Source of the DNA: Methanosarcina acetivorans C2A
Lineage (GTDB): Archaea; Halobacteriota; Methanosarcinia; Methanosarcinales; Methanosarcinaceae
DNA: 64,000 nt
Assembly: GCF_000007345.1 (NCBI RefSeq)
Contig: NC_003552.1
Location: 806,001 to 870,000, forward strand
Reading direction: 5' to 3'
Made by a program: the position numbers and the translations under genes. Positions 36,758-45,686 of the stretch are shown in pieces. Positions within the stretch are counted from its first letter, which is position 1. Each line of letters opens with the position of its first letter. The notes under the pieces are model-generated. The model did no database searches. It saw only the letters and a list, made by a program, of their open reading frames with translations, and was not told where the DNA came from.

Positions 36758-37354
36758 TTAAGAATCAAACGATACAATGTACATTTCATCTCCAAGCTTA
36801 CGCTCTTTCACCAGTTCACAGTGTCTTAGTATTGCAAGCTGGTTCATCGTTTCCTGAAGGGTGAGTCCAAAAAGCTTTGAGAGTTTTTCGGGGGTAGCCC
36901 CCCCATCTTCCAGGATAAAGTTATAGATCTCTTTTTGCAGTTCGGTCAGGCCTTCAGTCCCTTTAAATCCGTGCTGTTTCCTGAAGAGTTTCATTGAACG
37001 CACTGCCATTGGGTCTGCAAACTTTATTTTTTGATGCTCTTCCAGATAGCAGTCTTCACAGATTATCCGACCGTTCTCTTTGACGGATTCGTTTTCCTGA
37101 ATTTCTTTCCCGCACGCTGGGCACATTACAAAATAGAGGACGTCTGGATCAAGTTCCCGGTTCCCGGATTTATTCGTTTTTACTAGGCCGTGGAACTCAA
37201 GATAACTCACTATTTCGTAAACTGTTGACCTGCATAGTCCATATTCGGCTTTTGCCTTTTTGATAACATCCCGGATATGGAAACCACAGTCCACGTGAGC
37301 TTTTTTAATGCATTCAATTATCCAGATTTCTTCTTCATCCAGCACAAGTTTCAT
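36758..37354 (-). CDS. regulator with two helix-turn-helix segments and a zinc ribbon
   Basis: 198 residues from the ATG at 37354, which has CTGGAG before it; a longer frame to 37414 is less likely. An N-terminal helical DNA-binding domain (GFHIRDVIKKAKAEYGLCRSTVYEIVSYL) is followed by a zinc ribbon, CPACGKEI and ICEDC, and a second winged-helix at the C-terminus (GATPEKLSKLFGLTLQETMNQL). The layout suggests a DNA-binding transcription factor. I cannot name the family or its regulon. It may be co-transcribed with the smaller regulator downstream. Confidence 0.65.
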   Translation of the reverse strand: MKLVLDEEEIWIIECIKKAHVDCGFHIRDVIKKAKAEYGLCRSTVYEIVSYLEFHGLVKTNKSGNRELDPDVLYFVMCPACGKEIQENESVKENGRIICEDCYLEEHQKIKFADPMAVRSMKLFRKQHGFKGTEGLTELQKEIYNFILEDGGATPEKLSKLFGLTLQETMNQLAILRHCELVKERKLGDEMYIVSFDS

Positions 37355-37680
37355 TGAAATCTCCAGGAATATTTGACCAAGCAGAAGCAACTTTCTGATG
37401 AAAAACGGTTTCAAAACCCGAAGTTTTCATTTCTCACAAAACCGGGAATTCTGGAACAGTCTTTTTTGATATCTGTCTCTCTATTTTTTCATCTTTTTAG
37501 TATAAAAATGTATCGTTATCTATATATATATATTTCATTTTTCAGAGGATCTTTCATTAAGATTTCATGTAAAGATTCTATTGCTTTTCAGGTACCTTTA
37601 CTAATATCACCGGTTCTTTCGTTTTGCAGTCCAAAGTTCCGCCACTTAATTTATAAATAGACAAGAAGTTTTTTATTCAC
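37355..37680. other. intergenic region between divergent genes
   Basis: No gene is supported. ATCTATATATATATATTT near 37518-37535 is a strong AT-rich element that could serve as TATA box for the DUF2148 gene or the regulator. ACTTAATTTATAAATAG at about 37645 lies closer to the DUF2148 start and is the better candidate. Confidence 0.4.
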
Positions 37681-38235
37681 ATGAAACTGAACTCTGAACT
37701 CGAAGCAATCGAAACGCTTGCAAAAATCATTCTTACCGCAGCCCGGACTGCCCCCAAAGGCAAAGGGATTGATGATATTGTGACCTGCCTCCTCTCACCT
37801 GAAGAAAAAACCGAACTTGCCTCCAGGATGGAAGAATTAAGCGAGATCAAAGACCTTAAATTCCTGCTCCGGGACGCCCGGAATGTCAGGGACGCCGATG
37901 CCGTCATCCTGATCGGGCTAAAAGCTTCGGGTGTGAGCAGCCTGGACTGCGGAGCCTGCGGTTTTGAAACCTGTAAAGAGATGCTTGAGCATGAAAAGGT
38001 GCAGAAAGAGTTTCTGGGCCCCCAGTGCATGATCAAGTACCTGGACCTCGGGATTGCCGTGGGCTCAGCTGCCGCAAAAGCAAAAGATCTCTGCATCGAT
38101 AACAGGATAATGTATTCTGCAGGGGCTGCAGCCTGTTATTTTGAGATGATCGATGCGGATGTGGCCATGGGGATTCCGCTGAGCGTCACAGGGAAAAATG
38201 TCTTTTTTGACAGGAAGTCTACGAGAAAGCCCTGA
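37681..38235 (+). CDS. DUF2148 ferredoxin-domain protein
   Basis: 184 residues with cysteines C90, C93 and C98 (LDCGACGFETC) and C116 (GPQCMIKYLDLGIAVGSAAA), the pattern of DUF2148, a family predicted to bind an Fe-S cluster. The N-terminal part (TAARTAPKGKGIDDI) recalls nitroreductase-like sequences. The enzyme or electron-transfer role is uncharacterised. The gene is monocistronic and its start lies directly behind the TATA-like element, so the message may be nearly leaderless. Confidence 0.75.
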   Translation: MKLNSELEAIETLAKIILTAARTAPKGKGIDDIVTCLLSPEEKTELASRMEELSEIKDLKFLLRDARNVRDADAVILIGLKASGVSSLDCGACGFETCKEMLEHEKVQKEFLGPQCMIKYLDLGIAVGSAAAKAKDLCIDNRIMYSAGAAACYFEMIDADVAMGIPLSVTGKNVFFDRKSTRKP

Positions 38236-38406
38236 ATCAAAAATTAAAAGTGGAAAATTAGATTCTAGGAATTCTGCTAAATAAATCAGTGTAAAGAAAA
38301 AGGAACCAAAACAAAGAAAAAGGCGGACAGATACGAAAGAAATTAGCTCCGCCTCTCACTATTTTTTTCTTCAATATTTTTTTCTTATATTTAACCAAGA
38401 AATCGT

Positions 38407-39669
38407 TCATCTGAAACTTTTCAACTGCTCAAAATCAAGGGTTGCAAAGTAGTCCTCGATGGTCTCTGCCCTGCGGATCTGCACAACGCTTCCGTCTTCT
38501 CTCAGCAGTAGTTCGGCAGAGCGAAGTTTTCCGTTGTAGTTGAATCCCATGGCATGTCCGTGGGCTCCGGTGTCGTGGATCACCAGGATGTCTCCTACTT
38601 CTACTTCAGGGAGCATCCGGTCGATTGCGAACTTGTCATTGTTTTCGCAGAGGGAGCCGGTTACGTCGTATTTATGGACAGGGGGCTTGTTTTCTTTCCC
38701 GAGGACGGTTATATGGTGGTATGCCCCGTACATACCCGGCCGCATCAGGTTTGACATGCAGGAGTCCATGCCCACATAGTCCTTGTACGTGCTTTTCAGA
38801 TGCCGGACCTGTGAGACAAGGTAACCGTAGGGGCCTGTGATGATCCTTCCGCATTCAAGGTAGACCTTGAGGGGAGCAAGCCCGTTAGCTGTTATGGTAG
38901 CATTGTAAGCTTCTTTTACGCCTTTTGCTACAGCTTCGAGGGATACCGGCTCCTGTTCGGGCCTGTAGGGGATGCCTATTCCACCTCCCAGGTTTACGAA
39001 TTCGAACTGGATTCCAAGTTCCTTTGAGATTTCCACAATGAGTTCGAAGAGAATCCTCGCGGTTTCGACGAAGTAGTCGGAGTTAAGTTCGTTCGAAGCA
39101 ACCATTGTGTGCATCCCGAAGCGCTTTACACCTTTGTCCCTGAGGACTCTGTACCCTTCAAACATCTGTTCCCGCGTAAAACCGTATTTTGCCTCTTCGG
39201 GTTTTCCGATGATTGCGTTTCCTTCCTTGAGAGGGCCGGGGTTGTACCTGAAGCAGACGATTTCCGGAAGCCCTGCAGCCTTTTCCAGGTAGTGGATGTG
39301 GCTGATGTCGTCAAGGTTGATAAAGCCGCCAAGCTCTTTTGCTTTTGCAAACTCTTCAGCTGGCGTATCATTGGAACTGAACATAATATCGTCGCCGGTC
39401 ATCCCTGCTTTTTCCGCAAGGATCAGTTCCGGCAGGGAACTGCAGTCCGCCCCGAAGCCTTCCTCTTTGAGGATTTTTAGAATGAAAGGGTTGGGTAGGG
39501 CTTTTACAGCAAAAAATTCCTTAAAGCCGGGGACGTCTTTGAAGGCTGATTTCATTCTTCTGGCGTTTTCCCTGATGGCTTTCTCATCATAAATATGAAA
39601 GGGAGTGGGATATTTTTCCGTTATTTTCAGTATTTCTTCTTTTGTGAAGGGAAGGTCCTTTGAAACCAT
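38407..39669 (-). CDS. lysA: diaminopimelate decarboxylase-type PLP enzyme
   Basis: 420 residues of fold-type III PLP decarboxylases: PLP lysine K56 in FFAVKALPNP, GGGIGIPYRPE for the phosphate, YLECGRIITGPYG and the substrate-facing GSLCENNDKF near the C-terminus. These match LysA, which makes lysine from meso-diaminopimelate. No other lysine genes are adjacent and Methanosarcina may have more than one LysA-like enzyme, so a related substrate is possible. It is a single gene, with a MITE in its upstream region. Confidence 0.75.
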   Translation of the reverse strand: MVSKDLPFTKEEILKITEKYPTPFHIYDEKAIRENARRMKSAFKDVPGFKEFFAVKALPNPFILKILKEEGFGADCSSLPELILAEKAGMTGDDIMFSSNDTPAEEFAKAKELGGFINLDDISHIHYLEKAAGLPEIVCFRYNPGPLKEGNAIIGKPEEAKYGFTREQMFEGYRVLRDKGVKRFGMHTMVASNELNSDYFVETARILFELIVEISKELGIQFEFVNLGGGIGIPYRPEQEPVSLEAVAKGVKEAYNATITANGLAPLKVYLECGRIITGPYGYLVSQVRHLKSTYKDYVGMDSCMSNLMRPGMYGAYHHITVLGKENKPPVHKYDVTGSLCENNDKFAIDRMLPEVEVGDILVIHDTGAHGHAMGFNYNGKLRSAELLLREDGSVVQIRRAETIEDYFATLDFEQLKSFR

Positions 39670-39696
39670 TATCTTAACCTTTTACCTGATTTTTGT

Positions 39697-39748
39697 TTAA
39701 TCGGTTTTTTTAATCGGTTTTTTTAATCGATTTTTGTTTAATCAGTTT
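39697..39748. repeat. short tandem repeat TTTAATCGGTTTTT
   Basis: A 14- to 16-nt unit, TTTAATCGGTTTTT with small changes, is repeated about four times just upstream of the LysA-type gene. Confidence 0.7.
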
Positions 39749-39880
39749 TGTATCAAATTGAATTTTTACTCCTTTATTAGTTTTTCCTCTATTTCTTATA
39801 CTGTCCTGAAAAAGTATTGATTTACAGAAACGGATCACATTGTCTCAAACAAACGTTAAGTTTCTGTTATTTAACATAAG

Positions 39881-40059
39881 GGCTCTTCGCTGTTTCGAGT
39901 GGGTAACTTAAATCCACCTCCTAAATATCGAAAGAACATCTATAAAATTTAGGTACATTTGCCGTTGAAAATCACATTCAAGCTCAATATTTCTCTTTTT
40001 GGCTTAGCTACTTTATAACTATGCAAATATTTCTAACCCACAGGAAATAGCGAAGAGCC
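39881..40059. mobile_element. MITE family B with ISL3-like ends and 8-bp target duplication
   Basis: A 179-bp non-coding element with terminal inverted repeats GGCTCTTCGCTGTTTC and (reverse complement of the right end) GGCTCTTCGCTATTTC, followed by GTGGGT on both sides. It is flanked by an exact 8-bp direct repeat AACATAAG (39873-39880 and 40060-40067). GGCTCTTCG ends and 8-bp duplications are typical of the ISL3 family, whose transposase presumably moved it. The intact duplication shows this is a clean insertion. Confidence 0.85.
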
Positions 40060-40126
40060 AACATAAGTTTCTGATATACCGGCTACATCTGGACTGGCGA
40101 AGTTAGCTTTTTTTTCATTTTCCTTC

Positions 40127-41893
40127 TCAATCCCGGAGTTTTTTGAAAACTTCCTTGAGCCTGGAGTATGGGTAGGTATTCACAACATCTTCTTTTTCAA
40201 GCCAGCCCCTCCTCGCTTGCCCAAGCCCGTAGCGCATGGAAGCAAGGTCCGACATGGAATGGCTGTCTGTTGAAATACAGAATTTCAGCCCATACTCTTT
40301 TGCCCTAAGGATAAGCTCGTCGTTAAGGTCCAGCCTTGAGGGCTGGCTATTGATCTCCATTACCTTCCCGTTTGCCGCTGCCGTCTCAAAGACCGTTCCG
40401 AAATTAACCGCATAAGCCTCCCTTTTCCCGAGCAGCCTGCCTGAAGGGTGGGCAAGTATGTCAAGGTGCCTGTTTTCAAGAGCGGTGACAATTCTTCCTG
40501 TCATCTCTCTTTCCGAAGAGGAAAAACCTGAGTTCACGGCTCCGACCACGATATCGAGCTCTTTAAGGATTTCATCCGGGTAGTCAAGGCTCCCGTCTTT
40601 AAGAACCTCGACCTCGGAACCTCGGAGGATTTTTATTTTGAAGCGTTTTGACAGTTTTTTGATCTCTTCCCACTGTGCTTTCAGAGTATCGATTTCCATT
40701 CCGTGTGCAATTCTCTGGGAGCGCGAATGGTCTGTAACGGCAATATATTCGTACCCCATAGTTTCGGCTTTTTTCACCATTGTCTCAAGGCTGGCCCTTC
40801 CTTCGCTGTAGTCCGTATGCAGATGGAAGTCTCCTTTGAGGTCTTTTGCTTCTATAAGTTTTGGAAGGATTTTTTTTATTGCAGCCTTAATCTCTCCCCG
40901 GTTTTCTCGGAGTTCGGGTACGATGTATTCAAGTCCCAGTTTCCTGTAGACTTCTTCCTCACTTTTTCCTGCAACCTGTTTTCCCGAAGCTTTTTCGTAC
41001 AGTCCATATTCTGAAAGCTTGTAACCCTCTCTTTGGGCAATATTCCGGAGTTCTATGTTGTGCTCCTTTGAACCCGTGAAATACTGAAGCGCAGCCCCGT
41101 AACTTTCAGGAGGAACAACCCTCAGGTCCACTTCCAGTCCTTCTTTGAGGATCACGCTGCTTCTTGTGTTACCTTTTGAGACTACCTGTCCAACAGCAGG
41201 GAGGGAAACAAAGGCATTCATTACCTTCCCCACCTGTTCTCCTTCTGCTTCTGCAAGGATATCGATATCCCCTATCGTCTCTTTCAGTCTGCGCAGGGAA
41301 CCTGTGTAGATGAGCTTTGAGAAGTCGATTTCCGGGGTTTTGCTCCCGAGTTCGGTTTTCAGGGTAGTTTTGAGGGCAGATATAATCTCTTCGGCAAGTG
41401 GGAGTACCTTTCCAAGCGCCATTCTGGAGTGGCTTTTTTCGTAATTTCTAAGTGATCGGGCAATATTTTCTTCACTTATCTCCCCGAAGCCTTCAAGCCT
41501 CCTGATCCTGTGCGCATTAACCGCAGCTTTCAGGTCCGGAATAGTTTTTACTTTGAGCTCATCAGCAAGCCTTTTTGTCTTTTTTGCTCCAAGCCCTCTG
41601 ATCTCCATAAGCTCGGTGGTGCCTGAAGGGGCTTTCCCTTTCAGGTCTTCGAATTTTTTAACCTTTCCGGTTTCGAGGTATTCGGCTATATGGTCAGCAA
41701 TGGCTTCCCCAATCCCCGGAATTTCTGTCAGTCCTTTTTTCCCCTTCTTCTCATAGACTTTCTCGATGTCCTCTCCGAGGTTTTCGATATTCTGAGCTGC
41801 CCTCCTGTAGGCTCGCGGTTTCCACTCTATCTGCTGGAACTCCATAATGTCAGCAGTTTCGTATAACAATTCGGCAATCTCGCGGTTTCTCAA
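40127..41893 (-). CDS. polX: family X DNA polymerase with PHP domain (PolX)
   Basis: 588 residues. N-terminal helix-hairpin-helix motifs (IPGIGEAIADHI, IRGLGAKKT) lead into the polymerase beta-like core with catalytic aspartates in TIGDIDILAE and the third in GLEVDLRVVP. The C-terminal PHP domain shows DFHLHTDYSEG, AVTDHSRSQ and STDSHSMSD, giving metal-dependent 3' exonuclease or phosphatase activity. The enzyme fills short gaps in base excision repair. DNA ligase lies 94 bp upstream on the same strand, a sensible gap-filling and sealing pair. Confidence 0.9.
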   Translation of the reverse strand: MRNREIAELLYETADIMEFQQIEWKPRAYRRAAQNIENLGEDIEKVYEKKGKKGLTEIPGIGEAIADHIAEYLETGKVKKFEDLKGKAPSGTTELMEIRGLGAKKTKRLADELKVKTIPDLKAAVNAHRIRRLEGFGEISEENIARSLRNYEKSHSRMALGKVLPLAEEIISALKTTLKTELGSKTPEIDFSKLIYTGSLRRLKETIGDIDILAEAEGEQVGKVMNAFVSLPAVGQVVSKGNTRSSVILKEGLEVDLRVVPPESYGAALQYFTGSKEHNIELRNIAQREGYKLSEYGLYEKASGKQVAGKSEEEVYRKLGLEYIVPELRENRGEIKAAIKKILPKLIEAKDLKGDFHLHTDYSEGRASLETMVKKAETMGYEYIAVTDHSRSQRIAHGMEIDTLKAQWEEIKKLSKRFKIKILRGSEVEVLKDGSLDYPDEILKELDIVVGAVNSGFSSSEREMTGRIVTALENRHLDILAHPSGRLLGKREAYAVNFGTVFETAAANGKVMEINSQPSRLDLNDELILRAKEYGLKFCISTDSHSMSDLASMRYGLGQARRGWLEKEDVVNTYPYSRLKEVFKKLRD

Positions 41894-41987
41894 TAGCTTC
41901 CTACTCCTTAGCTCACTACCCCTTAATGGTTTTATACTTCTTTTTCGTCCTTTTTGCTTTATTTGTCTCTGATTCCCAGGCCGGCTT

Positions 41988-43730
41988 TCAAATTCCTTCC
42001 TTCAAATCCCTTATTTCCCTGACCGTCGTGGCATCAAAGGGCGCTCTGTCATACCTTATACGCAAAAAGCGGGGAAAACGCAGTGCAAGCCCTGTTTCTT
42101 CTTCCCCTTCTCCCGCAGTATGCCCCGGGCTGTTTGTGATCTCCGAGCCGAGGACTTCAATAACAACTGCCGGTTCTATGAAGATATCAGGAAGCATCCC
42201 TTTTTTTATGATGACATTCTTTGGAGCTTCACTTACCGTGTGGGCTGAAAGCAGGCTGTTGATTTCTTCAGCATCCGCTTCAGTAAAACCCGTACCTACT
42301 TTTGTGAAGGTTTCAAATTGCTGTTCCTCTTCGTTCAGGACTGCACATAAGAGTGCCCCAAAGGAGCCTTTCCTTTTCCCTTTTCCGTAATAGCTCCCTA
42401 CAACCACAAGGTCAAAGGTTTCTCTCATGCCTTCGGAGTATTCCTGTTTCCATTTGAGCCAGAGCCAGCTCCTTTTCCCGGCTTCGTAGACAGAGTTGCT
42501 GCTCATGGATTTGGCCACAATTCCTTCCAGCCCCTTTTCGACAGTTTCGTTAAAAAAGTCCTCAAGCTCCTCTATATTTTCCGTAACAGTTCTTCTGGTG
42601 AGGTGCACTATTCCTGACCCGTTAACATGCTCTTCGAGGAGAGCTCTTCTTTCAGGGTAGGTTTTCTTCAGAAGGGATTCTCCGTTGAGGTAAAGGATAT
42701 CAAAAAAGAATACCGCAACGGGGCATTTTTCCCTGTACTTTTCAACCTCGTATTTTCTACGCCTCTGCATCAGGTTTTGAAACGGGTAGAACTCTTCTAT
42801 CCGGGTATTCTCTTTTTCCAGTTCGGCATATGCAACGATTTCCCCGTCAAGCACGATTGTGTCCGCAGAGATACTTTCCCTTACAGCTTCTATAATGTCC
42901 GGGTACTGGGCAGTGATGTCTTCAAGCCTGCGGGAAAAAGCTTTAATCTCGTCTCCGGCTTTGTGGATCTGCACCCTCTCACCGTCGTATTTCTCCTCGG
43001 CTGCTTTTTTCCCTTTAATCCTTTCTTCAAGCTCTTCAAAGCTTTCAACACGCTGAGCAAGCATTGATTTCACAGGTCTTCCCGGTTTTATGGAGAAATA
43101 CCCTGGAGCCCCGGCTCCATGCTCTGCAAGGGTTTGTGCAAGTTCTCCGATGTCCGTGCAGACACTGTAGCTTTCTTTTATTTTTCCTGCATGCTTTTTA
43201 TCTCCCGTAAAGGCAATTGAAAAGGCTTCGAGTAAAAACTGGTCTCCAAATCCCAGCCTGAGCCTCCCGAGTACAATCCTTATTATGTATTTCCCTTCTT
43301 CAGGTGTGGCCTTCTGCAGGATATCCGAAAGAAGCCCGGTCTTCTTCTCCTGGCTTCCTTTCCCTGAGGCTTCTTTTATCTGTCTCAGCCTTTTGAAAAC
43401 TTCTTCAATTGTCAGTGAAGCTTCTCTTTTTTTACTCAGCTCAAAAGCTACATCTCCGAGGTCTCCTGCCCTTGCATATCGCTTTTTGACCTCTTCTTCG
43501 GAAACTCCATAGGCTCCTGCGATGGCTCTTGTAACAAGCCTATCTTTTATCCCTAAAGTTGTGTTCTCAAAGGCAGGGCCTATGCTCCCAAGAAAAAGAT
43601 AGGCACTATCCTTTACCTCGTCCCCTTTAAGTCCCCCAAAAAATCCTGCAAGCTTCCTTACGATTTCCTTATGGGACGTGATCCGTTCGAGCTCCTCAAA
43701 AAGCTCGGCAAGCTCCTTAAACCGCACCAT
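41988..43730 (-). CDS. lig: ATP-dependent DNA ligase
   Basis: 580 residues from the ATG at 43730; a frame to 43805 would add 25 residues not typical of the family. Motif I EKYDGERVQIHK carries the adenylated lysine K247; further landmarks are EIVAY, the GLEGIVAKS motif and the WLWLKWKQEY motif. The N-terminal DNA-binding domain (residues 1-220) is present, and the length fits archaeal Lig1. It seals nicks in replication and repair and is probably co-transcribed with polX. Confidence 0.92.
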   Translation of the reverse strand: MVRFKELAELFEELERITSHKEIVRKLAGFFGGLKGDEVKDSAYLFLGSIGPAFENTTLGIKDRLVTRAIAGAYGVSEEEVKKRYARAGDLGDVAFELSKKREASLTIEEVFKRLRQIKEASGKGSQEKKTGLLSDILQKATPEEGKYIIRIVLGRLRLGFGDQFLLEAFSIAFTGDKKHAGKIKESYSVCTDIGELAQTLAEHGAGAPGYFSIKPGRPVKSMLAQRVESFEELEERIKGKKAAEEKYDGERVQIHKAGDEIKAFSRRLEDITAQYPDIIEAVRESISADTIVLDGEIVAYAELEKENTRIEEFYPFQNLMQRRRKYEVEKYREKCPVAVFFFDILYLNGESLLKKTYPERRALLEEHVNGSGIVHLTRRTVTENIEELEDFFNETVEKGLEGIVAKSMSSNSVYEAGKRSWLWLKWKQEYSEGMRETFDLVVVGSYYGKGKRKGSFGALLCAVLNEEEQQFETFTKVGTGFTEADAEEINSLLSAHTVSEAPKNVIIKKGMLPDIFIEPAVVIEVLGSEITNSPGHTAGEGEEETGLALRFPRFLRIRYDRAPFDATTVREIRDLKEGI

Positions 43731-43941
43731 TGCCCTCTTTCTCCACAAAAGCGGTTTGAAATTCCCCCAATTACTATTCCCTGCTCCGGTCTTTACGCTT
43801 TGCATCCTTAATTTTCAGAAACAGATTGCACTTCCAGTACGGGATAACCAGTACTCTTCGGTATCCTCCTCCCTTTTACCGAAACATTTAATATCTAAAA
43901 GATGCATGAGAAGAGTACACAGCAGTTCCTTAAGACAGTTT

Positions 43942-44013
43942 GCGACTGTGGTTTAGTGGCTATGACCTGAGCTTCCCAAGCTTAGAACCCGGGTTCGAAT
44001 CCCGGCAGTCGCA
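43942..44013 (+). tRNA. tRNA-Gly (anticodon CCC)
   Basis: 72 nt with acceptor GCGACTG/CAGTCGC and discriminator A, anticodon loop TTCCCAA between TGAGC and GCTTA, and T arm CCGGG TTCGAAT CCCGG. The anticodon CCC decodes GGG. TTTAATATCTAAAA, about 45 nt upstream, is a TATA-like element. CCA is not encoded. Confidence 0.93.
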
Positions 44014-44157
44014 TTTCTGTGAAGGGATATAGGTTTCTTAAATTTTTTGTACGCTGTTTTGTATTAATAGTGCACAATAGTTTATTTTTAAAAGTTAGCT
44101 CACCAAAAATAATTACGGTTATAGAAGTTTTAGCAACTAGAAGTATAATATTAGTTT

Positions 44158-44580
44158 TTATTTTTTGTCTTTTTCATTCCATTCCATCAAAGCCTTCTCT
44201 ATAGATATTAATGTGAACATAGTAGTATTGAATATTTCGTCTGGGTGTTGTGGCATCCAACTGATTTCATCAAGAACGTCTTTTGGAAGCCTAACAATAT
44301 CGTTCATCTCTTCTCCTATCGTCATGAAATATTCAGCATATCGTAAACCATACCTACTATTATCACACGCAGTGATGGAGATGTACTGAATAAACGATCC
44401 ATCATTCATTATATCTCTTGCATATCTGTACTGAATTTCTTCAGCACAATCAGAGTAATCGTTATTGAGTCTTCTGATGGTATCTGGAATCGATTCACCA
44501 TTTTTTTGCAAAGCTTTCAGGTCTGAAAATACACTTTTAGAAAGTCTGATAGTTTTGTATTGCTTCATACTACTACTCAT
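44158..44580 (-). CDS. small protein with VapB-like ribbon-helix-helix N-terminus
   Basis: 140 residues. The segment KQYKTIRLSKSVFSDLKALQ with IPDTIRRLNNDY resembles archaeal VapB-type ribbon-helix-helix antitoxins. The remaining 100 residues are unfamiliar and contain no PIN-type toxin motif. No toxin gene is adjacent, so either it is a stand-alone regulator or the partner was lost. Base composition is more AT-rich than in the housekeeping genes nearby, and it opens the accessory region. Confidence 0.5.
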   Translation of the reverse strand: MSSSMKQYKTIRLSKSVFSDLKALQKNGESIPDTIRRLNNDYSDCAEEIQYRYARDIMNDGSFIQYISITACDNSRYGLRYAEYFMTIGEEMNDIVRLPKDVLDEISWMPQHPDEIFNTTMFTLISIEKALMEWNEKDKK

Positions 44581-44799
44581 GTAGTTAAAATATATTAATT
44601 ATCTACTGCATCTGTAGTTAATATTCCGTGTGCCTAAATTCTTTAAATCTCAAAAAAATACTTAAGTAGAAACCTTTGAGTTGGAAGAACCCTTGAGTGA
44701 TCTCTAAAAAATAGTTTTTCTCTTTTTTCAAAATTTATCTAAAGAAAGTCAAATTTTTTGTACTCTGATTCGTAAGATTAATTATAAGTTTTCTACAAA
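44581..44799. other. AT-rich spacer
   Basis: No supported gene or RNA between the ribbon-helix-helix gene and MITE family C. Confidence 0.4.
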
Positions 44800-44960
44800 C
44801 AGGCTGTCTCAAAACTCAAACCATTTCTACAATTGGATAATGAGCAACGTTGAATTTAAAAACAAGACCACCTAACTTAGAGAAATTTATACATGAATTA
44901 ACCTTGTAGTAGAAAAATTTGACACAATTGTAGAATTAACTTTAGTTTTGAGACAGCCTG
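44800..44960. mobile_element. MITE family C with 36-bp inverted ends (GGCTGTCTCAAAA)
   Basis: A 161-bp non-coding element. Left end CAGGCTGTCTCAAAACT and right end AGTTTTGAGACAGCCTG are exact inverted copies; the match continues imperfectly for about 36 bp to TTCTACAATTG on both arms. CAAA flanks both sides, a possible 4-bp target duplication. Ends of this kind occur on several DDE insertion sequences; the parent element is not in this window. Confidence 0.8.
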
Positions 44961-45001
44961 CAAAGCTCATTTTTACATTTTACAAGCAATCATACATATT
45001 T

Positions 45002-45445
45002 TTACTTTCGGCCTGAAACCAATGCTTCCAATTTATTTACCTTTTCCAGAACATGAGCGTTAAGACTAAACGGTTTATCTGACTTGGCGTTCTGTTTCAT
45101 ATTATGCAAAATTCCCTTAGAAAACCCTAATTTCTTCCGCTCAACATAAGAAATGCTCAGGATTTTTTGCCTGATCTCTTGAGAAGCAATTCTCTCAATC
45201 CCATATTCAGACTTAACTAAATCCAGTTTTCCCTTTTTACTTGTAGAATAATTGGCTAATTCTCTCATCTTGAGAAAGATAACATAACTCAGTTTGCTTT
45301 CTTTACCCTGGTAACTTACTTTTTATTCAGCATGTTGGAAAACTCATTAACAATCTTCCTGGCTCCTGCAGGCTTTAGCTTGAGGTTCTAATTCTCAGTC
45401 CTGATTAAGCTGTCCCTCATCAAACGGTGAGCTGGATACCGGTCT
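45002..45445 (-). pseudogene. cas1-like C-terminal remnant, frameshifted
   Basis: The last 88 codons read MRELANYSTSKKGKLD... and include LGFSKGILHNMKQNAKSDKPF, which resembles the C-terminus of CRISPR-associated endonuclease Cas1. Homology continues upstream: in the same frame KVSYQGKESKLSYVIFLK, then a stop, and after a one-base frameshift AGARKIVNEFSNMLNKK, with a further in-frame TAG before NLKLKP. So at least one frameshift and one nonsense change disrupt it, and the N-terminal catalytic part of Cas1 is missing. There is no cas2, effector gene or repeat array around it. The family assignment is from memory of Cas1 C-termini. Confidence 0.6.
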
Positions 45446-45686
45446 TTCCCGCCGTAATTCTAATATTATTTGTAGCAAGGTTCATGTATTTCATAGAAGA
45501 TTCTTATGTGCATAGTTCTTTTTTAATGATTTCACTCTCGCTTCTTTTTGCTGAACTTTTAGTGTAGGCTCCAAGCAGGTTGAAGATATTCAGATGAAGC
45601 AGTTGAATAATAAACAAACAATAATAAACAATAACATCGACTACAACCAACTCTAATAGTGTCAACCTTGAGCGAGAAATGATATT
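45446..45686. other. spacer before the orphan 256-residue gene
   Basis: No gene is supported. AT-rich; ATAAACAAACAATAATAAAC near 45610 is simple sequence. GAGCGAGAAATG precedes the next start codon. Confidence 0.35.
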
